Positions 20,656 to 31,937 of a stretch of 64,000 nucleotides of DNA are shown in pieces; within the stretch, counting starts at the first letter, position 1; the number at the start of each line of letters is the position of its first letter. This stretch comes from Nansenia antarctica. Lineage: Eukaryota; Chordata; Actinopteri; Argentiniformes; Microstomatidae. The notes beneath the pieces are model-generated. The model was not told where the DNA came from, ran no database searches, and saw only the letters and a program-made list of their open reading frames with translations. The translations under genes and the position numbers were made by a program. The DNA lies in assembly GCA_963989245.1 (NCBI GenBank), contig OZ022346.1:60245731-60309730 (forward strand), given 5' to 3'.

Positions 20656-22231
20656 CTTTGGCGCTTTTCCATTTGTCGCCCGGGTCGCCTCGGCTCGGTT
20701 CGGGTCGCTTCTTTAGCTACCCTTCTTAACCAGGAACCAAATTTAGACCCGGAACCTTTTTGCCAGGCTGCGTGTGACGTGTGACGCTGCACACCGTTGA
20801 TTGGTCAATGGAAATCGTCATCCCATGTTCATAGATTTCTTCGCTAACCGCCATCTTTAAATACCACATTCGCTCTTGGAAAATGTCACTACAGTTTCTG
20901 TAATAGCTTATTAATAAAGATTCGAAAAATTATGCTGACCATCGTATTATCTTAGTTTAATGTCATTTCAATGCATCATAGAACTTTTATTTACAACAAG
21001 CATAACACAAAAATCGCTATTATGCACCGTCTTTGCCCGTGAATAACACCGGCTGTGAATGTGGTAGAAACACAATACTCCTTTGCTAACTTCACCATCG
21101 GTATACGGTCATTTTGAGCCCTTAACCACCGCGCTGACACCCAGAGAAGTTATGCTTTTAACCGTAAACTCAATGAACCGGGAGTTCACCTGCTGCTGCC
21201 TGCAGCACCGCGCCTGCTGGTTGAAACTCCCGTTGACAGCGGGGGGAGAGAATCGTTTTAACAGGGAATTCGCTCCTTGCTGTGTCGACGGTGATAGGAG
21301 TGTAGGATCGACACCATTCAAATGGTTTTGGATTCCCTGTCCTCTCCCCTATCCGGACACGTTTGAATTGTTATCCTAACCCACTGTAAACCGAAGTTAT
21401 TAACCCGCAAAGGGTGCCTCCATTTACCGTCTTTGCCCGTGAATAACACCGGCTGTGGAGGTGGTACAAACACAATACTCCTTTGCTAACTTCACCATCG
21501 GTATACGGTCATTTTGAGCCCTTAACCACCGCGCTGACACCCCGAGAAGTTATGCTTTTAACCTTAAACTGAACCGGGAGTTCACCGCTGCTCTAAGCAG
21601 CAGCACGTCATGGAGGATATCAGCGGGGGGAGAGACAATTTCTACCAGGGAATTCGCTCCGCGCTGTGTCAACTGTGATAACAGTGTCGTATCGACACCA
21701 TTCAAATGGTTTTGGATTCCCAGTCCTCTCCCCTATCCGGACGTTTGAATTGTTATCCTAACCCACGGTAGATTACAGTTATTAACCTGCAAAGGGCACC
21801 GTGTTTGTCCGTGAATAACACGGCACACAATGATACTACAGTTCATAAAGCAGACAAGTGAAGGCAGTGGTTTTAAGGGTTAAAAAAACATGACTTTATT
21901 ATGTGTACATAGCTTCCTCTCTCTCTTTCTCTTTCTCTCCAAAAAACCACGGTTAATAATATACCACATGCCGAGGGAAAGGCATACGATAGCTTCAAGT
22001 TCCTCCATGTCGCTGTTGTTGTAGCTGTGTTGTGTCTCGTGAAAATATACGTCACCACCATGGCGCGCTTTTATGACGCGTAACTCCGCCTACTATCGCC
22101 TACTCCTCCTACTCGTTCCTGGTCTGTTGTGTATAGTGGAAAACCAGAACTGTTCAAAAGCGTGCCGAAGCGTGCCGAAGCGACCCGACCCGAAGCGATC
22201 CGGGCCGCTGATGGAAAAGCGCCATAAAGGT
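20656..22231. mobile_element. MITE-like element with internal 390-bp tandem repeat
   Basis: The ends are inverted copies (CTTTGGCGCTTTTCCAT at the left; ATGGAAAAGCGCCATAAAG at the right), with GGGTCG-rich inverted blocks inside. The interior holds two direct copies of about 390 bp (from about 21023 and 21430: CCGTCTTTGCCCGTGAATAA ... TTATCCTAACCCAC) and the start of a third (21798). No transposase is present. The ends resemble a common fish MITE type whose superfamily I cannot fix. Confidence 0.65.
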
Positions 22232-22700
22232 AGACACTAATTTTCAGGAGTAAAATATTTCGGCAAATCATTCTAGAATTTTGCTGTGCAATCTAGAACT
22301 TCCATTAACTGCAATGTATAATGTCTGCTTGAGTGCATTATGACATCAAATGGAATATTTAGGATGTATGCAACATTCTTAGAACATGGAAGCAATTTAC
22401 CATGAGAGGAAGGGGGTTGTGGACTCATTTACCACTGGTACAGGGTTGGAAAACCCTGTGATCATCAACCCTGTGATCAACCCTATGATCATTCGATAGT
22501 ATAATGATATATTATCATTCTAAGGAAAAAATAAATAACGTTAAAAAAAAGGACATAGTAATATACTATATTCTTTTTCCATTTTTTTCCACTTTATTAT
22601 TTTTTTAAAATCATTTTGATCATTCTATGATCATTCTATAGTATAATATGATATATTATTATCATTCAAAGAAAAAAAGTTTTTTTAAAAGGATGGATAT

Positions 22701-22939
22701 ATTAATGGTGGGACACATATGACAGAACGGACATTGTAGGAGGTAACTGCCTCCAGCAGAGGGCAGTAATGCAGCATCAAGGACGCACGCTGCCGTTAAA
22801 ACCAAAAGAAGAAGAAGACGACGACGACGTGGTCTATTCCCGCGATACCAAGGAACGAGAAGTCGATCTAAGAGGGCGGAGTCAGTAAACACACACTGTG
22901 CTGAAGCTGAAGACCTTACGAGTGATTATTACGTTTACA
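22701..22939 (+). repeat. Dispersed promoter-like repeat, copy 2 (left part)
   Basis: The same sequence as 2582-2850, but the YY1-like core is changed (AGAGGGCGG for AAGATGGCGG). It stops at 22939 inside CGTTTACA and resumes at 24026 after the hAT insertion, as far as about 24060. The two copies then diverge. Confidence 0.75.
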
Positions 22940-24025
22940 CAGTGGTGTGCCGTCAGGGCCAGCAAGGCCTTCTCTGCTGGCCTAAACATCATCAGAATAT
23001 ACATTTTATTTTAATATATTTTTTCCACAAATATGTATTAATGATTCCCCATAGTCTATTCTCTTAATTTCATAGCTTTCCTCTTGGTTGCGCTGCTTCC
23101 AGTCTCCGATTGAGATTTGGAGGGCTGGCCTTTATGTTAGAGCTTTTATCCAATCAAAATGTGTTGCTAGGGGGCTCCAAAATCTGCCCGCCTGCACGTT
23201 AAACGGTGCCGCGAATCCGACCTGTAACTTGACGTTGGAACGAGAAAACCTGTGGCGTACCTAGTAAACCTACGTAGATGCGAGCAAAAGCAACAACGGC
23301 GCCTGCTGTTAGGCTCAATGATGTCAGCACCCAGCACGTCTTTTGATTGGATACGCACTATTGATACGCACTATTGATACGCACTATTGATATTCACTAT
23401 TGAGATGCGTAACTATGCCGGTAGATGTGAAACTTTTGAAAGTGCGCAGGGAAACGGAGCTCCGTTGACTGATCGATAATACTGATCGATTGTGTCCTGT
23501 TTTTGGGTAAACAATAACTTTCATTTTGGGGACACGATAAAAGCGCCGAGTCCACAAACAGAGGAAACTACGTTGAGCTTCTTTCTTTTCTGGCTGAAAA
23601 CAACCCAGATTTACATTACCACCTGTCCACTGGGACGTCAGGCAAAATACAAAATGACCTGATTTTTGCTATTGCTGAAGTGATGGGAGAAGAGATCAAA
23701 ATGGAGATTAAAAAGGCACCCTTTGTCGCTATTATGGTGGACGAGACGACAGACGTGGGTAATGTAGCGATCTTAAAGATGTTAGTTTAACACTCTTCAT
23801 TGTAAATGCGGATTTATTGATTAAAAATGCTTCGGAAATATTAATATAACTCTGTTGTACTTGTCTGACTATGTTAAGGTGATGCAACGCCCGGTTATAC
23901 TGTGTTTCTGTCTAGTTTCTAGAGCCATGGCGTCATAACGATGGTATTAAGAGGTAGAATAATTCAGGTAGGAATGTGTCGGACATCACTGAAGGCCTAG
24001 GTGTGAAATGCACCGCCCGCCACTG
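22940..24025 (+). mobile_element. hAT deletion derivative, copy 1
   Basis: The ends are CAGTGGTGTGCCGT and, inverted, CAGTGGCGGGCGGTG. It is flanked by a perfect 8-bp duplication CGTTTACA (22932-22939 and 24026-24033). Part of a transposase is readable at 23580-23790 on the plus strand (FLAENNPDLHYHLS, then MVDETTDVGN, the first catalytic Asp region of ZMYM/KIAA1586-type hAT transposases), ending soon after at a stop. The rest of the enzyme is deleted. A 16-bp repeat (TATTGATACGCAC) occurs three or four times near 23345-23400. A second copy with the same internal structure is at 44036-45147. Confidence 0.9.
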
Positions 24026-24254
24026 CGTTTACAACTATGACAGAGGGCAAACATTACAGCAGCAATGCAACATCTGTAGTGATGGCGAGATGAAGCTTCA
24101 TGAACTGACTATGTTACATAGTGAAGGACTTCGCACAAACTAATGTCAGGAGGAGAGGACGTGTTGGTCATTGTTAAAGGTAAGAATGGTCTATTATTAT
24201 TTGATTTTATTAGAGATATTGTATTAATCTATGAATCAAATTAACTCGGGGTGG

Positions 24255-24417
24255 TGGGTATTAGGGTTAGGGTTAACTAACGGTCTATGCTGTAGTAGGG
24301 TTAGGGTTAACTAACGGTCTATGCTGTAGTAGGGTTAGGGTTAACTAACGGTCTATGCTGTAGTAGGGTTAACTAACGGTCTATGCTGTAGGGTTAGGGT
24401 TAACTAACGGTCTATGC
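24255..24417. repeat. Telomere-like minisatellite, left block
   Basis: About five units of the TAGGGTTAGGGTTAACTAAC / GGTCTATGCTG repeat described at 25716. It is separated from the main block by the hAT at 24418-25715. Confidence 0.95.
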
Positions 24418-25715
24418 CAGGGGTCGGCAATAGGCGGCCCGTGGGCCATTGCTGGCCCGTCACCAATAATATTTGGCCCAGCAGATTATTTTGAGAATCC
24501 ACTTTATTTTTTATTTTTATTATAATATCGGACCGACAGTCCCACATCTAGCGCCTATTATGTCCGAATAGAGAATCGAACTCCACCTGAATAATGCTTA
24601 TTGTACTTTTATCCATGTTGAGAGTGAATGACACAGGGACAGACAATCAGGCAGCAAGGTGCACCGAAGCGCACTGACGCTGAACCCCTCAGAGTGAATC
24701 ATAAGCAGGTGGACAACGCGTCACGGTGCTGAAATAGCCGACATACCGTGTGTGGTTTGAACAAAATAACACGAGCTCAGTAAGCCATTCAAACGTAATG
24801 TTTACGTATATGTGACTGCAACACACATATGAACAGTAACAACGCAAATTCTGTTTAATTTTCTGAAAAACATTGAAAACAAAATCGGCGCAAACAAAAA
24901 GCATCTCCCATCGGTCGGTATTTGCTTGATATCTGGTGATATTGACGTCACTTTAATCCACAGGCAGTTCTCAAGGTTTTTATGCATCCATCGATTCCTC
25001 TCGTGCGTCTTTATCGCATTCATTGACGAAAAGGACGACTCGCATGTATAGAAAGGGAACATTGTGAGCACGGAAAATGTCTCTCACAACGGCTTTGCAT
25101 TGATGAAACCAGGTAGGATGAACGTATAGTTCGCTGTCCATTCCTCTTTAAATGCCCTGTTTCCACCGTCAACTTTCCTCTTTAGACCTTTGGAGAGTGA
25201 CATTATGTTTCTCTTGCTAGCAGGTTAACTGTTTGGCTAACTTCACCCGGCACGCAAACAACCAATCCAATAATAATAATGTGACCTTGTCTGGGAGGAG
25301 GGGGGAATAATTATCAGAATGAAACTATGTTACATAATTATTCGAATAAGTTAGGCTACGCTACATCGTCAGTCCACACATTTATTATTCAAAAATATGG
25401 AAAAGTGTGAAACTACGTTTCAACGTTGTTGAGAATCACAACACAAACTCGCTAGTCAAGCCAAAATACTGCAACATAATGGATTGGACAGCTACCTAGT
25501 TAACTAGAACACTACTTTACATTGTTAGCAGGTTCACAAAACAAGCTGTGTTAGTTGACTAGCGATGTGTACAGTCGAAAGAAAAGTCAAAGCATTAGAA
25601 CGTGTCACATTTTTAAACAATCAATTACTTAAATTAGCCTTTGATTATGTTCGGGCCCGCCATCTAGTGGCTCAAAAAAAAATGGCCCGAGGCCAAACCT
25701 AATTGCCGACCCCTG
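24418..25715 (-). mobile_element. hAT deletion derivative (ZBED/GTF2IRD2-like)
   Basis: The ends are CAGGGGTCGGCAAT at both sides (inverted), with a perfect 8-bp duplication GTCTATGC (24410-24417 and 25716-25723) taken from the satellite unit. On the minus strand a start near 25204 opens a frame like the N-terminus of such transposases (KRKVDGGNRAFKEEWTANY). It hits a stop and is followed directly by the C-terminal hAT dimerisation segment (CESSFSSMNAIKTHERNRW, 25050-24940). The catalytic middle is gone. Confidence 0.88.
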
Positions 25716-28264
25716 GTCTATGCTCTAGTAGGGTTAGGGTTAACTAACGGTCTATGCTGTAGTAGGGTTAGGGTTAACTAACGATCTATGCTGTAGGGTT
25801 AGGGTTAACTAACGGTCTATGCTGTAGGGTTAGGGTTAACTAACGGTCTATGCTGTAGTAGGGTTAGGGTTAACTAACGGTCTATGCTGTAGGGTTAGGG
25901 TTAACTAACGGTCTATGCTGTAGGGTTAGGGTTAACTAACGGTCTATGCTGTAGTAGGGTTAGGGTTAACTAACGGTCTATGCTGTAGTAGGGTTAGGGT
26001 TAACTAACGGTCTATGCTGTAGGGTTAGGGTTAACTAACGGTCTATGCTGTAGTAGGGTTAGGGTTAACTAACGGTCTATGCTGTAGTAGGGTTAGGGTT
26101 AACTAACGGTCTATGCTGTAGGGTTAGGGTTAACTAACGGTCTATGCTGTAGGGTTAGGGTTAACTAACGGTCTATGCTGTAGTAGGGTTAACTAACGGT
26201 CTATGCTGTAGGGTTAGGGTTAACTAACGGTCTATGCTGTAGTAGGGTTAGGGTTAACTAACGGTCTATGCTGTAGTAGGGTTAGGGTTAACTAACGGTC
26301 TATGCTGTAGGGTTAGGGTTAACTAACGGTCTATGCTGTAGTAGGGTTAACTAACGGTCTATGCTGTAGGGTTAGGGTTAACTAACGGTCTATGCTGTAG
26401 TAGGGTTAGGGTTAACTAACGGTCTATGCTGTAGTAGGGTTAGGGTTAACTAACGGTCTATGCTGTAGTAGGGTTATGGTTAACTAACGGTCTATGCTGT
26501 AGTAGGGTTAGGGTTAACTAACGGTCTATGCTGTAGTAGGGTTAGGGTTAACTAACGGTCTATGCTGTAGGGTTAGGGTTAACTAACGGTCTATGCTGTA
26601 GTAGGGTTAGGGTTAACTAACGGTCTATGCTGTAGGGTTAGGGTTAACTAACGGTCTATGAGTAGGGTTAGGGTTAACTAACGGTCTATGCTGCAGGGTT
26701 AGGGTTAACTAACGGTCTATGCTGTAGGGTTAGGGTTAACTAACGGTCTATGCTGTAGTAGGGTTAGGGTTAACTAACGGTCTATGCTGTAGTAGGGTTA
26801 GGGTTAACTAACGGTCTATGCTGTAGTAGGGTTAGGGTTAACTAACGGTCTATGCTGTAGGGTTAGGGTTAACTAACGGTCTATGCTGTAGGGTTAGGGT
26901 TAACTAACGGTCTATGCTGTAGGGTTAGGGTTAACTAACGGTCTATGCTGTAGTAGGGTTAGGGTTAACTAACGGTCTATGCTGTAGTAGGGTTAACTAA
27001 CGGTCTATGCTGTAGTAGGGTTAGGGTTAACTAATGGTCTATGCTGTAGGGTTAGGGTTAACTATTGGTCTATGCTGTAGTAGGGTTAACTAACGGTCTA
27101 TGCTGTAGGGTTAGGGTTAACTAACGGTCTATGCTGTAGTAGGGTTAGGGTTAACTAACGGTCTATGCTGTAGTAGGGTTAGGGTTAACTAACGGTCTAT
27201 GCTGTAGGGTTAGGGTTAACTAACGGCCTATGCTGTAGGGTTAGGGTTAACTAACGGTCTATGCTGTAGTATGGTTAGGGTTAACTAACGGTCTATGCTG
27301 TAGTAGGGTTAGGGTTAACTAACGGTCTATGCTGTAGTAGGGTTAGGGTTAACTAACGGTCTATGCTGTAGGGTTAGGGTTAACTAAGGGTCTATGCTGT
27401 AGGGTTAGGGTTAACTAACGGTCTATGCTGTAGTAGGGTTAGGGTTAACTAACGGTCTATGCTGTAGTAGGGTTAGGGTTAACTAACGGTCTATGCTGTA
27501 GTAGGGTTATGGTTAACTAACGGTCTATGCTGTAGTAGGGTTAGGGTTAACTAACGGTCTATGCTGTAGTAGGGTTAGGGTTAACTAACGGTCTATGCTG
27601 TAGGGTTAGGGTTAACTAACGGTCTATGCTGTAGTAGGGTTAGGGTTAACTAACGGTCTATGCTGTAGGGTTAGGGTTAACTAACGGTCTATGAGTAGGG
27701 TTAGGGTTAACTAACGGTCTATGCTGCAGGGTTAGGGTTAACTAACGGTCTATGCTGTAGGGTTAGGGTTAACTAACGGTCTATGCTGTAGTAGGGTTAG
27801 GGTTAACTAACGGTCTATGCTGTAGTAGGGTTAGGGTTAACTAACGGTCTATGCTGTAGTAGGGTTAGGGTTAACTAACGGTCTATGCTGTAGGGTTAGG
27901 GTTAACTAACGGTCTATGCTGTAGGGTTAGGGTTAACTAACGGTCTATGCTGTAGGGTTAGGGTTAACTAACGGTCTATGCTGTAGTAGGGTTAGGGTTA
28001 ACTAACGGTCTATGCTGTAGTAGGGTTAACTAACGGTCTATGCTGTAGTAGGGTTAGGGTTAACTAATGGTCTATGCTGTAGGGTTAGGGTTAACTATTG
28101 GTCTATGCTGTAGTAGGGTTAACTAACGGTCTATGCTGTAGGGTTAGGGTTAACTAACGGTCTATGCTGTAGGGTTAGGGTTAACTAACGGTCTATGCTG
28201 TAGGGTTAGGGTTAACTAACGGTCTATGCTGTAGTAGGGTTAGGGTTAACTAACGGTCTATGCT
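25716..28264. repeat. Telomere-like minisatellite with higher-order structure
   Basis: Head-to-tail units of 28, 31 or 34 bp: (GTA)GGGTTAGGGTTAAC followed by TAACGGTCTATGCTGTA. Length depends on one or two GTA and one or two GGGTTA steps. Rare variants (GGGTTATGG at 26471 and 27504; CTATGAGTAGGG near 26661 and 27694; CTAATGG at 27031 and 28064; ACTATTGG at 27061 and 28094) recur exactly 1033 bp apart, so a block of about 720 bp has been duplicated as a unit. The array stops precisely at the ERV LTR at 28265. Confidence 0.97.
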
Positions 28265-28756
28265 TGATATGATGATGGTTTCTCCCCAGAATGAATCAAT
28301 TGAAATCACCAAGGTCGGCTCAGATGGGACAGTTTGAAGATATCATTTATTTCAGCTGATCAGGGCCCACATCGTTCATGCTCCAAGTGTGAGTGGCTTC
28401 TCACTCCAGTACACAATTCTTATAGTACAAATTATTGCTGATCTAGCTATCAGCTGTACAGTGTCAATCATTATTCTGCTGTCAACTTAATAACATGAGA
28501 TTTCCGGTCGCCTCCCCTTTATCCCATAACGGGTTGGTCGTCATGGCAACCCAGTCACCCGATTCCTGTCGGTCCCTAAATATACTGACCCCTTGACCCA
28601 GTCTCTTCACTGGCCCGACTAGTCAACAAGGTCCATGACACATAGGGATAGACTGGCTGGCAGTTTAACAACATTATAGCTTAATTATGTTTACTAATGA
28701 TTTCATGCGTAGTGTCTACAATTTATCTATGCACACTTGAAAAACACATCATAACA
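28265..28756 (-). repeat. ERV 3' LTR
   Basis: 492 bp, on the plus strand from TGATATGATGATGG to CATCATAACA: a 10-bp inverted terminal repeat with one mismatch and TG...CA ends. It is homologous to 49024-49607. On the minus strand a TATAAG box lies at 28419-28424. Confidence 0.92.
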
Positions 28757-28779
28757 ATCCACTCTTTTTTTCCCTCTAA
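28757..28779 (-). other. ERV polypurine tract
   Basis: Read on the minus strand, AGAGGGAAAAAAAGAGTGG lies immediately before the 3' LTR. This is the position and composition of the primer for plus-strand DNA synthesis. Confidence 0.8.
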
Positions 28780-29399
28780 TCTGGGAAATTATTTTTAATT
28801 ATATGATTAATATTTCTTACTGTCACATGGCTGAAACCTCACATTCCCCTCCTGGGGACATCATTAAATGATCTCTTCCCATAGACAAATGTGAGCCCCC
28901 AGTCATGCCTCAATGGCCGATCAAACGTCTCATCTCTCAATTACTTAAAGATGAGTAAAAGGTCGTCCATGGTTAACCTACTCTAGTTAATAATTGCCTT
29001 CTTTGGATAAAAACCTTTTGATGTTTGAAGGAGAAAATATCCAAATAGGCTCTTATTACTAATGCCTAAGCACTCAACTTGCATATAACAGTTATATTTT
29101 TAATTCTATTCATTCTGTGCGTTACTTGAGATTATAATTCACATCAAATTGACTATGTCTTCCATGATTTGTTTACAATTATGCATGTTTAACAAACTGG
29201 AGGTTGTTTCGTTATCTTGATTCTTGTCAATCTTCAACAGAGGGACCTCATGCGTTTCCTGGTTGCAATGAGGTACTATCTGAGATGATAGAATGACGAT
29301 TCTTCATGGTCGTCTGCTTTTAGCCTTGGTTGTCCTTTTCTCTTGTTGCTGTGTTATTGAGAGACTCATAGTAGAAATTATTTCATTCACACCATAATT

Positions 29400-30815
29400 T
29401 CACTTTTGCTCTCCTTTCTCCCTTTCTCCTTCTGTTGATGAGGTATCAGAGCTTGATGTAGGGCTCTGTCTCCTTTGTGCAAAGTTCACATGAATGTCTC
29501 TGGTTGCAATCATTGGCATGTTAGTTGTGACATTCATGGATCGCATAATGAGTGTTCGGAAAATCGGAAAACAGCATCCCATGATCACAATAATAATCAT
29601 CATGATTATTATCACTGGTGTTAGGAGTCCCATAATCCATGTCAGTGTTGTGTTACCATTGAATAATTTTGCAAGGTAATTGAACACTTCTGCTCCATAT
29701 CCCCCTCCTTCTCTGGCCTCTCTGTTAGTTCTCACTATCCCTTGTTGAATCCTTTTGATGTTCCTAATAGCATTGGACAAGTTACCCAAACCTTCTGACA
29801 TTGAGGGTAAATATGTGCAACAGGTGTCTGATCCTACAATTGCGCATACTCCTCCTTGTGCGGCTGTAATCGAATCTAGGGCAATGCGGTTGTCAATGGT
29901 GAATTGTCTTATGGTAGCAATTTCGCTGCTTAAAGCTTGAAATCCCATTAGAGTCGCATTGGCCACTTGGGAAAGGTCATGACGGGTTAATGCTATCAAG
30001 TAATGGTTGGCATACTGTAACTCGGTATTCCAAAATATGGACTTGAACACTAGTTGTGCATGTGTGAAGATTCTAGACTCTTCAGGTAGCTTGTAATACT
30101 TTTTTTTCAACTCTTTTGGGTCAGTGTTTTTCAAGTGTATGTAGCCATCTACCTCATTACTCTGCCTTTTCTGTCGTCTACTGCTATTGCGTGGTGTCAA
30201 GTCATTGTCTTCGTATTGTATGGGTTCAACTAAATACACCAGGTCATTCAGCATGCACATTCCACAGATTCCACGAAACGATGGTGGTAGGTTTGTCCAA
30301 ATCTGGTTTCCACAACACCAAAGGAAACCTGGAATCGCTACCGTGCCAATCTTAGATATCTTTACTGTGTTGAGGCGGTAGTCGAAAAAGTGTTTGCATT
30401 TTGTGGGATATAAATAGCCGACATCCGTGGCTCCGGTGTCCTCGGTAGGCTGTCCCATTACACATACATCAAATACTGCTGAGTCATTAACCGTAGCAGA
30501 TATTTTTGTTGGTTTAGTGGCCAAATCACTGGGTACATTAAGGATGCTGTTCCTAAATAGTGTGTGACATCCAGTTAGTGATGGGAAGTAATCCAAAGTG
30601 GTGTAGGAGTTTGCCTGTGTGTAGTCTGTATCAACGCCATTATCCTGTCGTACAGATATGTTAGAATTAATTATGTATGAAATCACTTTGTTCACTTGAC
30701 CTCGTTCCATGACGGACATTTTAGTCGTCTTACCTATGTACATATATATTGTTGGGTTGTACAATGGGTCTAGCGGTTGCGCCAGTGTAATATTGTCCTG
30801 TAGTGGCTGGATGTA
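29400..30815 (-). pseudogene. env: ERV env, SU C-terminal part and complete TM
   Basis: An open minus-strand frame running from the MITE boundary to a stop at 29400. It holds the end of SU with a CxxC (CGMC, about 30245), a furin-type site RRQKRQ (about 30163-30181), then TM: heptad-type helix, a segment NRIALDSITAAQGGVC like the conserved TM loop, followed by CX7CC, a hydrophobic membrane anchor (about 29560-29650) and a tail of about 45 residues rich in Ser/Thr. The canonical gammaretroviral motif is CX6CC; here one extra residue is seen. The first nine codons before this come from the inserted MITE. Confidence 0.9.
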
Positions 30816-31937
30816 CCGTATTTTCCGCACTATAAGGCGCACTTAAAAGTCCCCCCCAAAAAAAAAAAACGACAGTGCGCCTTATAATCCGGTGCGCCTT
30901 ATATATGGATCAAAATGTAAAAATGACATGACCAATATTTTTTTTTTAATATAATAATAAAATGTTTCAGTACGACTGGTAAACTACAAAGCCGCACCGC
31001 TTGCAGCATTACGGTAATCAGTAAACGACGGCCGCCATCTTGGAATCTCCGCGAATGCTATGCTATTGTTATGCTATCATGTGCTCTGAATGGATGCCGT
31101 ACTCACCCAACTGTTCAATTCGGACACTGAAGAAGAATAATTCAAGGGATTCGTGGACGAGGAATGAACTGAAAAAGTGAGCTTTACGTGTTATACATAA
31201 CTGAACAATGTTGAGTTATGCACTAACGTTTGATTTAGTGGTATCAGACTGTTTCTTTTACTACGTGTTTACTGAAATAAAGTTTGAATGTTTGACTGAA
31301 TTGAATTAATGAACATCTCATCCCTCTGTCTCCATGTCATTGTAGAACACCCATGCCTTTGGAATGTGAAGCTTGAGGTCTACAAAGACAAAGAAAAGTT
31401 CCCCTCCACGTTTGGGAGAAGAGTGAACAAGGCTGGGAGATATTGTTAATATTGTTAATATGTTATTGTTAATATTGTTATGTCTCCATGTCATTGTAGA
31501 ACACCCATGCCTTTGGAATGTGAAGCTTGAGGTCTACAAAGACAAAGAAACGTTCCCCTCCACGTTTGGGAGAAGAGTGAACTTGTTATATTGTTTGGGA
31601 GATATTGTTAATATTGTTAATATGTTATTGTTAATATTGTTAATATTGTTAATATGCACATTAACGTTTGAACAACGTTTGAACGTTGAACAACGTTTAA
31701 GAACGCTTAATAAAGTTTGACTTTATTTGACTGTTGTGTTGACATTCCCTTTAGCACAGCTCCATCTAGTGGATGCATAACGCAACCCCAGTCAAAAAAA
31801 AAAAAACGACAGTGCGCCTTATAATCCGGTGCGCCTTATAATCCGGTGCGCCTTGTATATGAAAACAATTCTAAAATAGGCCATTCATTGAAGGTGCGCC
31901 TTATAATCCGGTGCGCCTTATAGTGCGGAAAATACGG
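30816..31937. mobile_element. Pogo/Tc1-mariner-like MITE in env
   Basis: The ends are CCGTATTTTCCGCACTATAA and its inverse, flanked by the dinucleotide TA (30814-30815 and 31938-31939). The subterminal CTTATAATCCGGTGCGCC block repeats at both ends. A short remnant near 31100-31160 (acidic, Glu-Glu-Phe type) resembles the C-terminus of tigger/pogo transposases. A segment of about 100 bp (31330-31435) recurs at 31480-31580. It interrupts the SU part of env. Confidence 0.85.

Noticed and set aside
25716..28264. CRISPR-like regular repeat spacing
   Set aside because: Units are contiguous with no unique spacers, and the context is a vertebrate genome; it is a minisatellite.
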